Positions 44,878 to 54,292 are shown, numbered from the stretch's first letter. The stretch is 64,000 bases of DNA from Thalassotalea_E sp964620605 (GCA_964620605.1 CAZUHQ010000004.1:20767-84766); one strand, 5' to 3'. Notes: a model not told the origin generated them from the sequence alone. A program made the numbers and translations.

Positions 44878-46388
44878 ATAACAGCCCAGAACAATCACCG
44901 ACAACCAATTATTTCGCGGCATTAGACATAGGCTCTAACAGTTTTCATTATGTGCTGGCGCGGCAAGTGGGTGATCACCTGCAAATACTGCATGGGGAAA
45001 AATATCAGGTACAGCTGGCAAAAGGACTCAATAGCGATAACCTGCTATCGGCAGAAGCGTTAAACCGCGGCTTATCAACACTGGAACACCTGGCGACCAC
45101 CACCACGGATATTGCCGCCGGTAATTTTCGCGCAGTTGCCACTTTCACCTTAAGGCAGGCAAAAAACAGCGCTGCATTTTTAAAAGCCGCCCGCCAGGTA
45201 TTTCCTTTTGATATCGAAGTCATCTCCGGTCATGAGGAAGCGCGGCTGATTTACCAGGGGGTCGCTCATTATCTGCAAAATGATATTCAGCACTTGGTGA
45301 TAGATATTGGCGGCGGTAGTACTGAATGTGTTATCGGTAAACAAGACAAAATCAAAGCCTTGGACAGCTTAAACATGGGGTGTGTCAGCTACCAAAAGCT
45401 GTTTTTCCCCAATCATGTTATTTCCAAAAAAGCGTTCAAACAGGCGATATTAAACGCAACTCATGAAGTTGATGCCATAGCAAAACGCTTCAAAAAGCAG
45501 AGTTGGCAACATGTCGTTGGTACCTCAGGCACGATAAAGGCAATCTCCAAAATCGTCAACTACGACAATGAAATTCAGCGGCCTTTTACCCTAACAGATC
45601 TACTGGCGCTCAAGCAGCAATTACTCACTTTTAGCCACAGCGATGATATACAAATAGATGGACTAAAAGAAGGCCGTAAAGCAGTGATCTGCTCTGGCGT
45701 CGCCATTTTGATCGCGCTAATGGATCGCTTGGAAATCTGTGAAATTGAATACTGCCAGTATGCATTGCGTGAAGGCGTATTGTTTGAACAGCTGGAGAAC
45801 CTTAAGCATAACAATGTGCGCCAGCGTACCATCGCTAACCTAATCGAACGCTTTAATATCGACAGCCTGCATGCCAGCCATGTTAGTGGCATAGCAACGA
45901 GAATGTTCAGCCAACTCAGTCAAGCCTGGCAACTGGTAGATGCCATCTATCAGGAGCTGTTGCAGTCGGCAATTCAACTCCATGAAATTGGCCTCGACAT
46001 TAACGCTTCAGGTTATCATCAACACGGACAATATATTCTCGAGCAGGCAGATTTAGCCGGTTTTAACCAGGAACAGCAAAAAGCCCTGGCCTGGCTGGTC
46101 GGCAACCAGCGCAAAAAACTCACCTTGCCTGAAGCTGATATCTGGTATCTGCTTTGTAAAGATAAGCTGCTAAAACTGTTAATTATCGTCAGGTTAAGCG
46201 TATTATTGAGCCAGCAACGTCATCATGATGATCAGTTTTTATCACAAGTGATTGCCAATAAAAACAAATTAACCCTGAGACTGAATAAGCAATGGCTACT
46301 GGAGCGGCCGATTATCGATACTGAGCTGTTCTACGAGCAGGCTATCCTAAAAAAATGCGGTTATCGATTAACCATAGAAAACCATTAA
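44874..46388 (+). CDS. ppx: Exopolyphosphatase
   Basis: 504 residues of the Ppx/GppA family, which removes terminal phosphate from polyphosphate or guanosine pentaphosphate. The actin-like phosphate loops are ALDIGSNSFHYVLAR and VIDIGGGSTECVIG, and the C-terminal HD-type region (SAIQLHEIGLDI) is present, as in the long Ppx form. It is translationally coupled to ppk. Confidence 0.94.
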   Translation: MNNSPEQSPTTNYFAALDIGSNSFHYVLARQVGDHLQILHGEKYQVQLAKGLNSDNLLSAEALNRGLSTLEHLATTTTDIAAGNFRAVATFTLRQAKNSAAFLKAARQVFPFDIEVISGHEEARLIYQGVAHYLQNDIQHLVIDIGGGSTECVIGKQDKIKALDSLNMGCVSYQKLFFPNHVISKKAFKQAILNATHEVDAIAKRFKKQSWQHVVGTSGTIKAISKIVNYDNEIQRPFTLTDLLALKQQLLTFSHSDDIQIDGLKEGRKAVICSGVAILIALMDRLEICEIEYCQYALREGVLFEQLENLKHNNVRQRTIANLIERFNIDSLHASHVSGIATRMFSQLSQAWQLVDAIYQELLQSAIQLHEIGLDINASGYHQHGQYILEQADLAGFNQEQQKALAWLVGNQRKKLTLPEADIWYLLCKDKLLKLLIIVRLSVLLSQQRHHDDQFLSQVIANKNKLTLRLNKQWLLERPIIDTELFYEQAILKKCGYRLTIENH

Positions 46389-46519
46389 TATCACAAGAAA
46401 GATGATGCTAAATGCTAACCATCACTTCTAAGTGGTTACTTGTCGGATATATTTGCCTCACAACCAAAAACACTATAATTTTATTGCAAAAAAGTGATTA
46501 TCATTAACAGGTAACTACC

Positions 46520-47821
46520 ATGACAATAACAAAAAGAAATTTTTTAAAAGCCAGTGGCGCTGCCCTTGCCTCACTATCTCTTAGTCAAAGCCAAATGGCA
46601 CAAGCCAGCCAGACTAGAAAAAGCAGCCCAACTGCAAAAAATAACCTAACCGATATCACCGCCGATGTTAGCACCATCACCAGCGCCGAACGAATAAAGC
46701 GCCTAGAAAAAGCCCAACAATTAATGAAAGAGCACAACATTGCCGCCATGGTGATAGAACCAGGTGCGACTATGGATTATTTTTCCGGTATTCAGTGGTG
46801 GCGCAGCGAGCGGGTGACTGCTCTAGTGATCCCGCAACAAGGTGAAATTGCGGTTGTTTGCCCGTTTTTTGAAGAACCAAGCATTCGCGAAACCTTAACG
46901 CTGGGAAATGATGTCAGGGTGTGGCAAGAGCACGAAAGTCCGTTTGTTCGCATCAAGCAAATCCTCAATGATCGCGGTATAACAAAAGGCAATATCGCAT
47001 TTGAACACTCAGTACGTTACTTTGTCTTGCAAGGAGTAATGCTGCTAGTACCTGCGATGAAAGATGTTAGCGCAAACCCAGTTACCTGGGGCTGTCGTAT
47101 GTATAAAAGCCAACATGAATTACAGCTTATGCACAAAGCCAGCGAAGTGACGTTAAACGCTTATCAATATGTCTGGTCACAGCTAGCGGTTGGTATGAGC
47201 CAATCTGATGTCAAAAACTTAATGCATAGCGCGCAAGCGAAACTTGGCGGCAGTGGCATCTGGAACATGGCGCTATTTAACCAGGCCAGTGCTTATCCGC
47301 ATGGCACTAGGCAACAGCAAACGTTAACCGAAGGCTCAATCGTCTTAATGGATTGTGGTTGTAATGTTCACGGTTACCAGTCAGATATCAGCCGTACCTT
47401 TGTATTTGGAGAGCCAAGCAAGCAACAACAAAAAGTATGGCATACCGTCAGACAAGGACAAACTATCGCGTTTGAAAAGGCTCAGCTTGGCGTGCCAGCG
47501 GGGCAAGTTGACGATGCGGTGCGCAACTATTATCAAAAACAAGGCTTTGGCCCGGCATATAAATTACCCGGTTTATCACACAGAACCGGTCACGGCATCG
47601 GCATGAAAGGCCATGAAGGTGTCAACTTTGTGCATGATGAGCAAACCAAGCTGGCAGCAGGCATGTGTTTTTCTAACGAACCAGGACTCTATTTACCAGG
47701 AAAATTTGGTGTGCGCCTGGAGGATTGTTTGTATTTTAACGAGCAAGGGCCACAATGGTTTACCGAGCCTCCCGCGTCGTTGGAATCCCCCATCGGCAAA
47801 CTGGCTAAGTTAAAGGTATAG
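46520..47821 (+). CDS. M24 family metallopeptidase (Xaa-Pro peptidase-like), Tat-type signal
   Basis: 433 residues. The N-terminus TKRNFLKASGAALASLSLSQ is a twin-arginine-like signal with KR in place of RR. A creatinase N domain is followed by the pita-bread fold. The five metal ligands are accounted for: Asp in MDCGCNVHGYQ, Asp in SDISRTF, His in TGHGIGMKGHEG, Glu in SNEPGLYLPG and Glu in VRLEDCLYF. It is probably a periplasmic di-metal aminopeptidase or prolidase-like hydrolase. It stands alone and is followed by a repeat element and a terminator. Confidence 0.88.
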   Translation: MTITKRNFLKASGAALASLSLSQSQMAQASQTRKSSPTAKNNLTDITADVSTITSAERIKRLEKAQQLMKEHNIAAMVIEPGATMDYFSGIQWWRSERVTALVIPQQGEIAVVCPFFEEPSIRETLTLGNDVRVWQEHESPFVRIKQILNDRGITKGNIAFEHSVRYFVLQGVMLLVPAMKDVSANPVTWGCRMYKSQHELQLMHKASEVTLNAYQYVWSQLAVGMSQSDVKNLMHSAQAKLGGSGIWNMALFNQASAYPHGTRQQQTLTEGSIVLMDCGCNVHGYQSDISRTFVFGEPSKQQQKVWHTVRQGQTIAFEKAQLGVPAGQVDDAVRNYYQKQGFGPAYKLPGLSHRTGHGIGMKGHEGVNFVHDEQTKLAAGMCFSNEPGLYLPGKFGVRLEDCLYFNEQGPQWFTEPPASLESPIGKLAKLKV

Positions 47822-47831
47822 AGCTGAAACA

Positions 47832-47925
47832 TCGCGGTTACATCCATGTAACCGCGACATTGCATACATGGATGATAATTGTCTGGAACAAAAAACTGAC
47901 CGTACATCCTGTACATCCTGTACAT
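47832..47925 (+). repeat. Second copy of the interspersed repeat
   Basis: It begins with a near-perfect palindrome (12-bp arms at 47832-47843 and 47846-47857 around CC), then a CATGGATG segment and TGTCTGGAACAAAAAACTGA continuing to two CCTGTACAT units. The latter parts match 23348-23389 almost base for base. As at 23.48 kb, the copy ends exactly where a terminator hairpin begins. Confidence 0.8.
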
Positions 47926-47927
47926 AA

Positions 47928-47954
47928 AAAGCCTGACAATCTTTGTCAGGCTTT
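47928..47954. terminator. Bidirectional terminator
   Basis: 11-bp arms AAAGCCTGACA/TGTCAGGCTTT with a 5-base loop and A and T runs, between the convergent M24 peptidase gene and pstS. Confidence 0.85.
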
Positions 47955-47979
47955 GTTCTTTATTAATGAATATCTCTAG

Positions 47980-48945
47980 TTAAATAGTGATACCTAATTT
48001 TTTCAACTCTTTATTCACTACTGAAGTTGGTAATGGGATATAACCATCCTTTTCAACAATCTTTTGACCTGATTGTGATAATACCATCTTCAAGAATTCA
48101 GCTTCCATAGGGGCTAACGGTTTGTTTGGGTGCTTATTCACATAAACATATAGGAAGCGTGATAATGGATACTTCTTAGAAATCGCATTGTCCATGGTTG
48201 CTTTAACAAAGTTATCGCCCTTTTTCGCTAAAGGTAATGCACGCACACCAGAAGTCTTATAGCCAATACCTGAGTAACCGATACCGTTTAATGACGCTGA
48301 AACAGATTGTACAACAGACGCAGAACCCGGTTGTTCATTTACCGTATTTTTAAAGTCACCTTTACACAAGGCTTTCTTTTTGAAGTAACCGTAAGTACCA
48401 GATACTGAGTTACGACCGTATAACTGAATGTCTTTACCTGCCCACTCACCATCTAGACCAACATCAGCCCAACGATCAACGTCTTTTTCCGCACCACATT
48501 TACGGTTATTTGAGAAAATTGCATCAACCTGATCGATACGTAAGCCTTTTAACGGGTTATCTTTATGAACGAAAACCGCTAAGGCATCGATTGCAACCCG
48601 TACCGCTGTTGGCTTGTAACCGTAACGTTTTTCGAATGCTTCGATTTCACGAGACTTCATCTTACGGCTCATTGGCCCTAAATTTGACGTTGCTTCGGTT
48701 AACGCCGGTGGCGCAGTAGAAGAACCCGCCGCCTGAATTTGTACATTCACATTTGGGTAAGTGCGCTTAAACTCTTCCGCCCAAAACGTCATCATGTTCG
48801 CTAAGGTATCTGAACCAACAGACGAAACATTCCCTGAAATACCGCTCACCTTTTTATACACAGGTAAATCTTTATCGATTGCTAATGATGAGAAACTGAT
48901 CACACTAGCTAAACCAATCACGCTTAACGCACGTTTGATAGTCAT
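47980..48945 (-). CDS. pstS: Phosphate ABC transporter substrate-binding protein PstS
   Basis: 321 residues from the ATG at 48945 (MTIKRALSVIGLASVISFSS, signal peptide), preceded by GGAG; an upstream in-frame start at 48957 lacks this. The phosphate-binding loops AGSSTAPPAL, LGPMSRKM and NSVSGTYGYFKK are visible. It delivers periplasmic phosphate to PstCAB. It is separated from the pstCAB operon by 17 kb and instead lies next to phoR, with its own PhoB box. Confidence 0.93.
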   Translation of the reverse strand: MTIKRALSVIGLASVISFSSLAIDKDLPVYKKVSGISGNVSSVGSDTLANMMTFWAEEFKRTYPNVNVQIQAAGSSTAPPALTEATSNLGPMSRKMKSREIEAFEKRYGYKPTAVRVAIDALAVFVHKDNPLKGLRIDQVDAIFSNNRKCGAEKDVDRWADVGLDGEWAGKDIQLYGRNSVSGTYGYFKKKALCKGDFKNTVNEQPGSASVVQSVSASLNGIGYSGIGYKTSGVRALPLAKKGDNFVKATMDNAISKKYPLSRFLYVYVNKHPNKPLAPMEAEFLKMVLSQSGQKIVEKDGYIPLPTSVVNKELKKLGITI

Positions 48946-49021
48946 AATATTCTCCAATGAGAGTGTTTATTTAATTTGTGAACACTATATAAAGCTTATG
49001 TGACAATTATATTTAAGCTTT

Positions 49022-49039
49022 GTGACACTTATATGACAG
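49022..49039 (-). promoter_or_regulatory. PhoB box upstream of pstS
   Basis: Minus strand CTGTCATATAAGTGTCAC, 16 of 18 matching the consensus CTGTCATAAAACTGTCAC, 76 bp before the pstS start. Confidence 0.85.
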
Positions 49040-49123
49040 AAGTAAAATAACTGTCATTTGAAGTCATGTAAAAGAAATGCAGAAAAATATACTTATAGTG
49101 ATAAAAATCAACGAGTTAAAAAA

Positions 49124-50428
49124 CTAATCAAGTGACTTTATGCATTTAGGGTCGAAATAAATGATAAATTCACTGCCCTCACCCCATTTGGAGTTAATCG
49201 CCAATTCTCCATGATGATGATTCAAGACATGCTTGACAATCGCTAGCCCTAAACCTGAACCACCGGTATCCCGAGAGCGAGATTTATCGACGCGAAAAAA
49301 GCGTTCAGTTAAACAATTAACGTGCTCAGGGCGAATACCCGGACCATCATCCTTAACTGAAAAACACGCCTTATTACCGGATTTTTTCCATGAAACGTGA
49401 ATATGGCCGCCTGCTGGCGTATAGTCGATAGCATTGGACAATAAATTCGAACAGGCACTTTTTAATTCATTATCCAAGCCTTCGATGGCAAGTGTTTCAT
49501 CAATATCCGTTGTCAGTTGATGTTGCTTTTCCTGATTGAGCCACTGGCTATCGTCAACCAAGGCCTTGAGCATCATAGGCATGTTGATCACTTGCTTCTC
49601 TTCTTCATCAACATTGATTTCCACCCGAGATAGCACCAGCAGCTGCTCGACTAGTCTATCCATACGAGACACTTGGCTCTCCATGGTGGAAAACACTTTT
49701 TGCCAATAAGGATCCAGTGCATGTTCCGTGCTTTGTACCATCTCAACATAACCACGAACCACAGTCAGTGGCGTTTTTAATTCATGTGAAACATTAGCGA
49801 CAAAGTCACGGCGCATTTCCTCCAGTCGATGTATTTTACTGATATCGCGCGCCAGGAATAACACCTGGTCGGTGCCATAAGGGATCAGTCTGAGCTCAAG
49901 CATCACTTCACTATTGACCGGCGACTGAATAAAACAAGGTGTATCAAAAGTGCCATTTTCCAAATACTGAATAAATTCAGGGAAGCGGATCAGGTTGTCG
50001 ATTCGCTGACCGACATCACTCGGCCAGCGAATACCTAAAATACGCTGCGCTTTTTTATTGCCCCATTCGATCATTAAATCTTCAGACAATACCAAGGCAG
50101 CATCCGGCAAGGCTTCTGCGCCATCGCGAAAACGACGCACTTTTTCATTGAGTTTTTTCTGCTTAGTGCGAGATTTTTTGATCTGACGGTATAAGCCGTC
50201 ATAGATCAACCCCCAAACGCCTTCGGCATCCGGGGGAGATAGCGACTTACTGCGCCACAGCCATTTAGCAAGTTTCAGTAAATGATGATAATGCCAACTC
50301 AATAACACTATCGCACTGACGGCGATCAGTAAAAATGTATTCCCTAAAATATACCCAACGACTGCACTGAGACATAAGATAATAATGAGGCGAGATACCA
50401 GCGTCCTGGTAGAGATCTGAAAATACAT
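49124..50428 (-). CDS. phoR: Phosphate regulon sensor kinase PhoR
   Basis: 434 residues. Two close N-terminal spans with almost no periplasmic loop (about 10-45), a charged linker and a PAS domain are followed by the HisKA box HELKTPLTVVRGYVEM and ATP boxes NLLSNAIDYTPAGG, DDGPGI and GGSGLGLAIVKH. The lack of a periplasmic sensor is typical of PhoR, which reads phosphate status through PstSCAB and PhoU. It is 12 bp after phoB in the same operon. Confidence 0.95.
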   Translation of the reverse strand: MYFQISTRTLVSRLIIILCLSAVVGYILGNTFLLIAVSAIVLLSWHYHHLLKLAKWLWRSKSLSPPDAEGVWGLIYDGLYRQIKKSRTKQKKLNEKVRRFRDGAEALPDAALVLSEDLMIEWGNKKAQRILGIRWPSDVGQRIDNLIRFPEFIQYLENGTFDTPCFIQSPVNSEVMLELRLIPYGTDQVLFLARDISKIHRLEEMRRDFVANVSHELKTPLTVVRGYVEMVQSTEHALDPYWQKVFSTMESQVSRMDRLVEQLLVLSRVEINVDEEEKQVINMPMMLKALVDDSQWLNQEKQHQLTTDIDETLAIEGLDNELKSACSNLLSNAIDYTPAGGHIHVSWKKSGNKACFSVKDDGPGIRPEHVNCLTERFFRVDKSRSRDTGGSGLGLAIVKHVLNHHHGELAINSKWGEGSEFIIYFDPKCIKSLD

Positions 50429-50440
50429 ACAACTTAGAAC

Positions 50441-51142
50441 TTATACGTTTGCTTTGATCTTACCAGAAAAACGATAACCGGAACCACGCACCGTTTGAAT
50501 AAAATCTTGGTGCCCTTCACCGGTAATCGCTTTTCTTAAACGACGAATATGAACATCTACCGTTCTATCTTCGACATAGACATTAGTGCCCCAAACGTTA
50601 TCCAGTAGTTGTTCGCGGCTATAGACACGCTCGGTGTGGGTCATAAAAAAGTGCAATAAACGGAACTCGGTCGGCCCGAGATCTAATGGTCTATCGTTAA
50701 TCGATACCCTATGAGCCACAGGATCGAGCTTCATACCATGAAATTCTATCGCTTCTTCCAAGGCCGTTGGCGATACCCGGCGGATCACCGCTTTTATCCG
50801 GGCGATTAATTCTTTTGGCGAAAACGGTTTAGTGACATAATCATCAACCCCAACATCAAAGCCTTTCACCTTATCATCTTCATCGGCACGTGCCGTTAAC
50901 ATGATAATAGGGATAGTACGAGTATACTCATTTTGTTTCAGCTGTTTAGCCAGTTTCACCCCAGTACCTCCAGGTAACATCCAGTCCAGCAGGATCAGAT
51001 CAGGATAAGGCTCAACAATTTCCGCTTTGGCCTGGTCAAAATCTTCAGCTTCTATGGTATTAAATCCATTTTGTTCAAGCACAAAGCTGATCATTTCCCT
51101 GATCGGCGCTTCATCTTCAACCACCAAAATTTGTCTGTTCAT
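50441..51142 (-). CDS. phoB: Phosphate regulon response regulator PhoB
   Basis: 233 residues. The receiver shows VEDEAPIREM, phosphoacceptor D in LILLDWMLPGGTG and K in VTKPFSPKEL. The OmpR-type winged helix includes EDRTVDVHIRRLRKAI and VRGSGYRFS. It is the activator of the phosphate-starvation genes in this window. A PhoB-type site 58 bp upstream suggests autoregulation. Confidence 0.97.
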   Translation of the reverse strand: MNRQILVVEDEAPIREMISFVLEQNGFNTIEAEDFDQAKAEIVEPYPDLILLDWMLPGGTGVKLAKQLKQNEYTRTIPIIMLTARADEDDKVKGFDVGVDDYVTKPFSPKELIARIKAVIRRVSPTALEEAIEFHGMKLDPVAHRVSINDRPLDLGPTEFRLLHFFMTHTERVYSREQLLDNVWGTNVYVEDRTVDVHIRRLRKAITGEGHQDFIQTVRGSGYRFSGKIKANV

Positions 51143-51199
51143 GTATAAAGTTCCCTGATAATCACTTTCAACTTCTAATGAACATTGTGATAAGTTTTT

Positions 51200-51217
51200 G
51201 TGACACTTTTATTACAT
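51200..51217 (-). promoter_or_regulatory. PhoB box upstream of phoBR
   Basis: Minus strand ATGTAATAAAAGTGTCAC, 15 of 18 matching the consensus, 58 bp before the phoB start; a further TATCAC half-site follows at the expected spacing. Confidence 0.72.
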
Positions 51218-51264
51218 ATCATAAATTTTAGTTCATGTTCTTAAAAACTAGAGAAACTAGCAAG

Positions 51265-51290
51265 AAAAAAGCGGCATACTCGCCGCTTTT
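51265..51290 (-). terminator. Porin gene terminator
   Basis: 9-bp arms AAAAGCGGC/GCCGCTTTT, 6-base loop, six T on the minus strand, 25 bp after the porin stop. Confidence 0.88.
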
Positions 51291-51314
51291 GTTACCATTT
51301 TTTGAGCTAACTCA

Positions 51315-52241
51315 TTAAAACTTATATTCGATACCAGCAGCTAAATAATCTTGATCATCACCACTGTCCATATCAAAAGTAGTGTAGAAAGTATAAAGCT
51401 TAGTGTTTTTTGCCAGCTTGTAATCCGCCCCGACAGTAAGGCCAGACTTATCGTCACCACCGTCATGATCCGCAGTTTGCATTTGCGCTTTTAAATCCCA
51501 GTTATTGATTGAATACTTGGCAGAAATCAAAAAGCCATCCATTTCCTTACCTGTATCAACTTCTTCCTGTGTTTGATACATGGCACCTAAAGACACGCCC
51601 GCTAATTTCCCCTGAATAACTGCACGCGCCGTGTCATAGCCTTTCATTTCTGAATCATAAGCTAACGCCGCATAAACCTTAGATTTTTTAAGGTTCTTGT
51701 CACCATAGAATAATGCAACAGAAGTGGCATCTTCACCATCAACACTGTCTTCAGCAACGTAGGTAACACCTAACTGAAAACCATTGAATTTCTTGGTTTT
51801 ATAAGTGAGGGTATCACTCATACGGTTTTCGCCTTTCCACAGCACTTTAATATCGCCATTTAAATCACTAAATAAATCGACTTTCCCTTGTGACTGTTTT
51901 AATACCGCATCATTAATACCGATAAGTACTTCACCAAAATTGCCTTTTAAACCAACATATTGATTACGGTCGGTAATACTTTTGCCTTTTTCGCTGTCAC
52001 CGTCTAAATCAACTTGAAATTCCGCTTGATAAACCACAGTTAACTCATCAGATAACTGATGGCTACCCTTAAAACCAATGCGCGAGGCATTGCTTTTTAT
52101 TTCAGTATAAGAACCTTCGCCATCATCAGAAGACTGCACAGATAAATTGGCCTTACCGTAGATTTCAACATCTGCTGCCATCAAAGACATTGAGCACGTC
52201 GCTAAAATCCCTGCGGCAATTGCATTATAAGAACCTTTCAT
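51315..52241 (-). CDS. Gram-negative porin, Pho-regulon candidate
   Basis: 308 residues from the ATG at 52241 (MKGSYNAIAAGILATCSMSL, signal peptide cleaved after LMA), with AAGGG upstream; a start at 52265 is less likely. The mature protein begins ADVEIYGKANLSVQSSDDG and ends in the barrel C-terminus DYLAAGIEYKF with terminal Phe. These are features of general trimeric porins. Its place beside phoBR and two PhoB-like sites upstream suggest that it is the phosphate- or polyphosphate-passing porin of the regulon, analogous to PhoE (inference). Confidence 0.88.
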   Translation of the reverse strand: MKGSYNAIAAGILATCSMSLMAADVEIYGKANLSVQSSDDGEGSYTEIKSNASRIGFKGSHQLSDELTVVYQAEFQVDLDGDSEKGKSITDRNQYVGLKGNFGEVLIGINDAVLKQSQGKVDLFSDLNGDIKVLWKGENRMSDTLTYKTKKFNGFQLGVTYVAEDSVDGEDATSVALFYGDKNLKKSKVYAALAYDSEMKGYDTARAVIQGKLAGVSLGAMYQTQEEVDTGKEMDGFLISAKYSINNWDLKAQMQTADHDGGDDKSGLTVGADYKLAKNTKLYTFYTTFDMDSGDDQDYLAAGIEYKF

Positions 52242-52298
52242 GTGATAACCCTTTAAATTTGTCATGTAATTAATTGCCGCTTATTGTGCCGCCAAAAG

Positions 52299-52316
52299 AT
52301 GACACTTTTGTGACAA
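52299..52316 (-). promoter_or_regulatory. PhoB box upstream of the porin
   Basis: Minus strand TTGTCACAAAAGTGTCAT, 14 of 18 matching the consensus and identical in sequence to part of the pstC site, 58 bp before the porin start. Confidence 0.78.
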
Positions 52317-52374
52317 TATGTAGTTTTTTTACAATCAAATGAATTATTAGCGTAATTTGAATAGTTACAAAAAT

Positions 52375-52392
52375 ATGTCACTTATATGACAT
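52375..52392. promoter_or_regulatory. Second PhoB-like site, palindromic
   Basis: ATGTCACTTATATGACAT, two TGTCA-type half-sites in inverted rather than direct orientation, in the 311-bp region (52242-52552) between the porin and the divergent kinase gene. The rest of that region holds no gene or hairpin that I can support. Confidence 0.5.
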
Positions 52393-52552
52393 TCAGCCAC
52401 TTTTAACGGCAAACAACACGTCCTCCACAGTATTATATAGTCAAAATATCAGGTTTTATCTGTTTTTCAAAAGCTAATTAAAAGAAAAAGCTTTAAACAT
52501 CAAGCAAAAACGCTAAAATCAAGTTAAGTGTGCAGATAACTAAGAATAGAGA

Positions 52553-54292
52553 ATGAAAGTCACAAGTATTTCCCGCAAACTGCTAACCCGCGTATTGTCC
52601 TTTTACTTTGTGCTGACCTTTCTTGTGACTTGTGTACAAATTGGCGCGGAATACATCAATACCAAAAGCCATATCAACAGCGAACTGTTAACTCTGGAAA
52701 AAACTTTTAGCAGCAGTCTAACCCGCGCAGTGTGGGAGCTAAACACTCAGCAGGCAATCGATATTGCCGAGGGCCTGGTGGCTATCCCAATGATCAAAGG
52801 CATCAAGGTAACGGATGAAAATAATCAGGTGATCACCCAGCTTGGTGAAGACAGAGATATTGATGATCTACAATCGAATCAAATTGAGCAGCAAAGCTAT
52901 TTTAGCCTTAGCTCTCAGGGCGAAAACTTATTCGGTTATAATTTTCCACTGATTTTTGAGTTTTCCGGGCGCACCACTAAAGTCGGTACCGTTACTTTGC
53001 TATCAAGTAATCAGGTAATATTTGACCGTATTGAAGTCGGCATTTATTTCCTTATCGGCAATGCCATGGTGAAAACAGCGGCTTTGGTCTTATTATTTTC
53101 AATCACTTTTTCTAAACTATTAACCAACCCATTAACCGAGCTCACCGAACAAATTAATCAATTTGACATGGATGATCCGGAAGCGTCCAAGATTGACGTT
53201 ATTCATTATGAAGAAAATGAATTAAGTATTCTGCAAAATGCCCATAATAATCTGCTAACAGAGCTTGCCCGAAATAAAGAAGAACTGGCGAGAGCCCAGA
53301 ACGAAATTATCGCCACCAACAACAAGCTTGATGATCACAATTTAATGCTCGAACAGGAAGTAGCAAAGAAAACCTCGTCATTAAGCACTACCATGTTAAA
53401 AATGGAACGCCAACAGCGTGAACTGTTAGTACAGCAGGAGCAATTAAAAGCCGAAAACTTACGACGCAGCCAAACCGAAAAAACCCTCACTACCACTAAC
53501 TTAGAGCTGAAAAGTTCGATTGAAGAACTAAACAAAGCGCAAGAACGCCTGCTCGATGCAGAAAAAATGGCGATACTAGGGAATTTGTCGGCAGAGATCA
53601 CTCATGAAATTAATACCCCGATAGGTGTCAGCATCACCTCGACCACTTATTTGTCAGATCTAATCACTAAGCTCAATAACGACATCAAAGAACAAAAATT
53701 GACCAAGCGGGCGGTGGAAGATTTCAGCCACAATGCTCAGCAAAGTATTGAATTATTGGTTAATAACCTAAACCGGGCGTCAGAGCTTATTTCCAGCTAC
53801 AAACAAGTCGCAGTCGATCAAACCAGTGATAAGATTCGTCAAGTTAATATGGCAAAATATCTTCAGGAAATCATCAGTTCATTAGAGCCCAAGCTCAAGA
53901 GAACCCAGCATAAGATAGTAATCACCTGTGATGAAAACTTAGAGATTTATTGTCATGCCGGGGCAATTTCACAAATATTTACAAACCTGATCATCAACTC
54001 ACTGCTCCACGGTTTTAATGATATCGAACAGGGTGAAATCAATATCAATGTTTCGATGCAAGCCCATAAAGTCAATATCGTCTATCAGGATAATGGCGTT
54101 GGCATGCCCGAGCAGGATATTCCTAAACTGTTCGATCCTTTCTTCACCACCAAGGCAGGCAAAGGTGGTACCGGGCTTGGTACTCATATCATTCATAATC
54201 TGGTAACCGACACCCTAAACGGCGAGATCTCGGCAAGCTCCTCAGCGGGCGAAGGCCTAACTTATCAGATCACATTTAATGACATGGGCTAG
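52553..54292 (+). CDS. Sensor histidine kinase with long coiled coil
   Basis: 579 residues. Spans at about 12-32 and 164-188 enclose a periplasmic region of about 130 residues. A short HAMP-like segment and a coiled coil from about 225 to 335 lead to the HisKA box AEITHEINTPIG (H351). ATP boxes NLIINSLLHGF, DNGVGMPEQDI and KGGTGLGTHI are intact. No receiver domain or adjacent response regulator is present, so it is an orphan kinase. It is divergent from the porin. Confidence 0.9.
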   Translation: MKVTSISRKLLTRVLSFYFVLTFLVTCVQIGAEYINTKSHINSELLTLEKTFSSSLTRAVWELNTQQAIDIAEGLVAIPMIKGIKVTDENNQVITQLGEDRDIDDLQSNQIEQQSYFSLSSQGENLFGYNFPLIFEFSGRTTKVGTVTLLSSNQVIFDRIEVGIYFLIGNAMVKTAALVLLFSITFSKLLTNPLTELTEQINQFDMDDPEASKIDVIHYEENELSILQNAHNNLLTELARNKEELARAQNEIIATNNKLDDHNLMLEQEVAKKTSSLSTTMLKMERQQRELLVQQEQLKAENLRRSQTEKTLTTTNLELKSSIEELNKAQERLLDAEKMAILGNLSAEITHEINTPIGVSITSTTYLSDLITKLNNDIKEQKLTKRAVEDFSHNAQQSIELLVNNLNRASELISSYKQVAVDQTSDKIRQVNMAKYLQEIISSLEPKLKRTQHKIVITCDENLEIYCHAGAISQIFTNLIINSLLHGFNDIEQGEININVSMQAHKVNIVYQDNGVGMPEQDIPKLFDPFFTTKAGKGGTGLGTHIIHNLVTDTLNGEISASSSAGEGLTYQITFNDMG

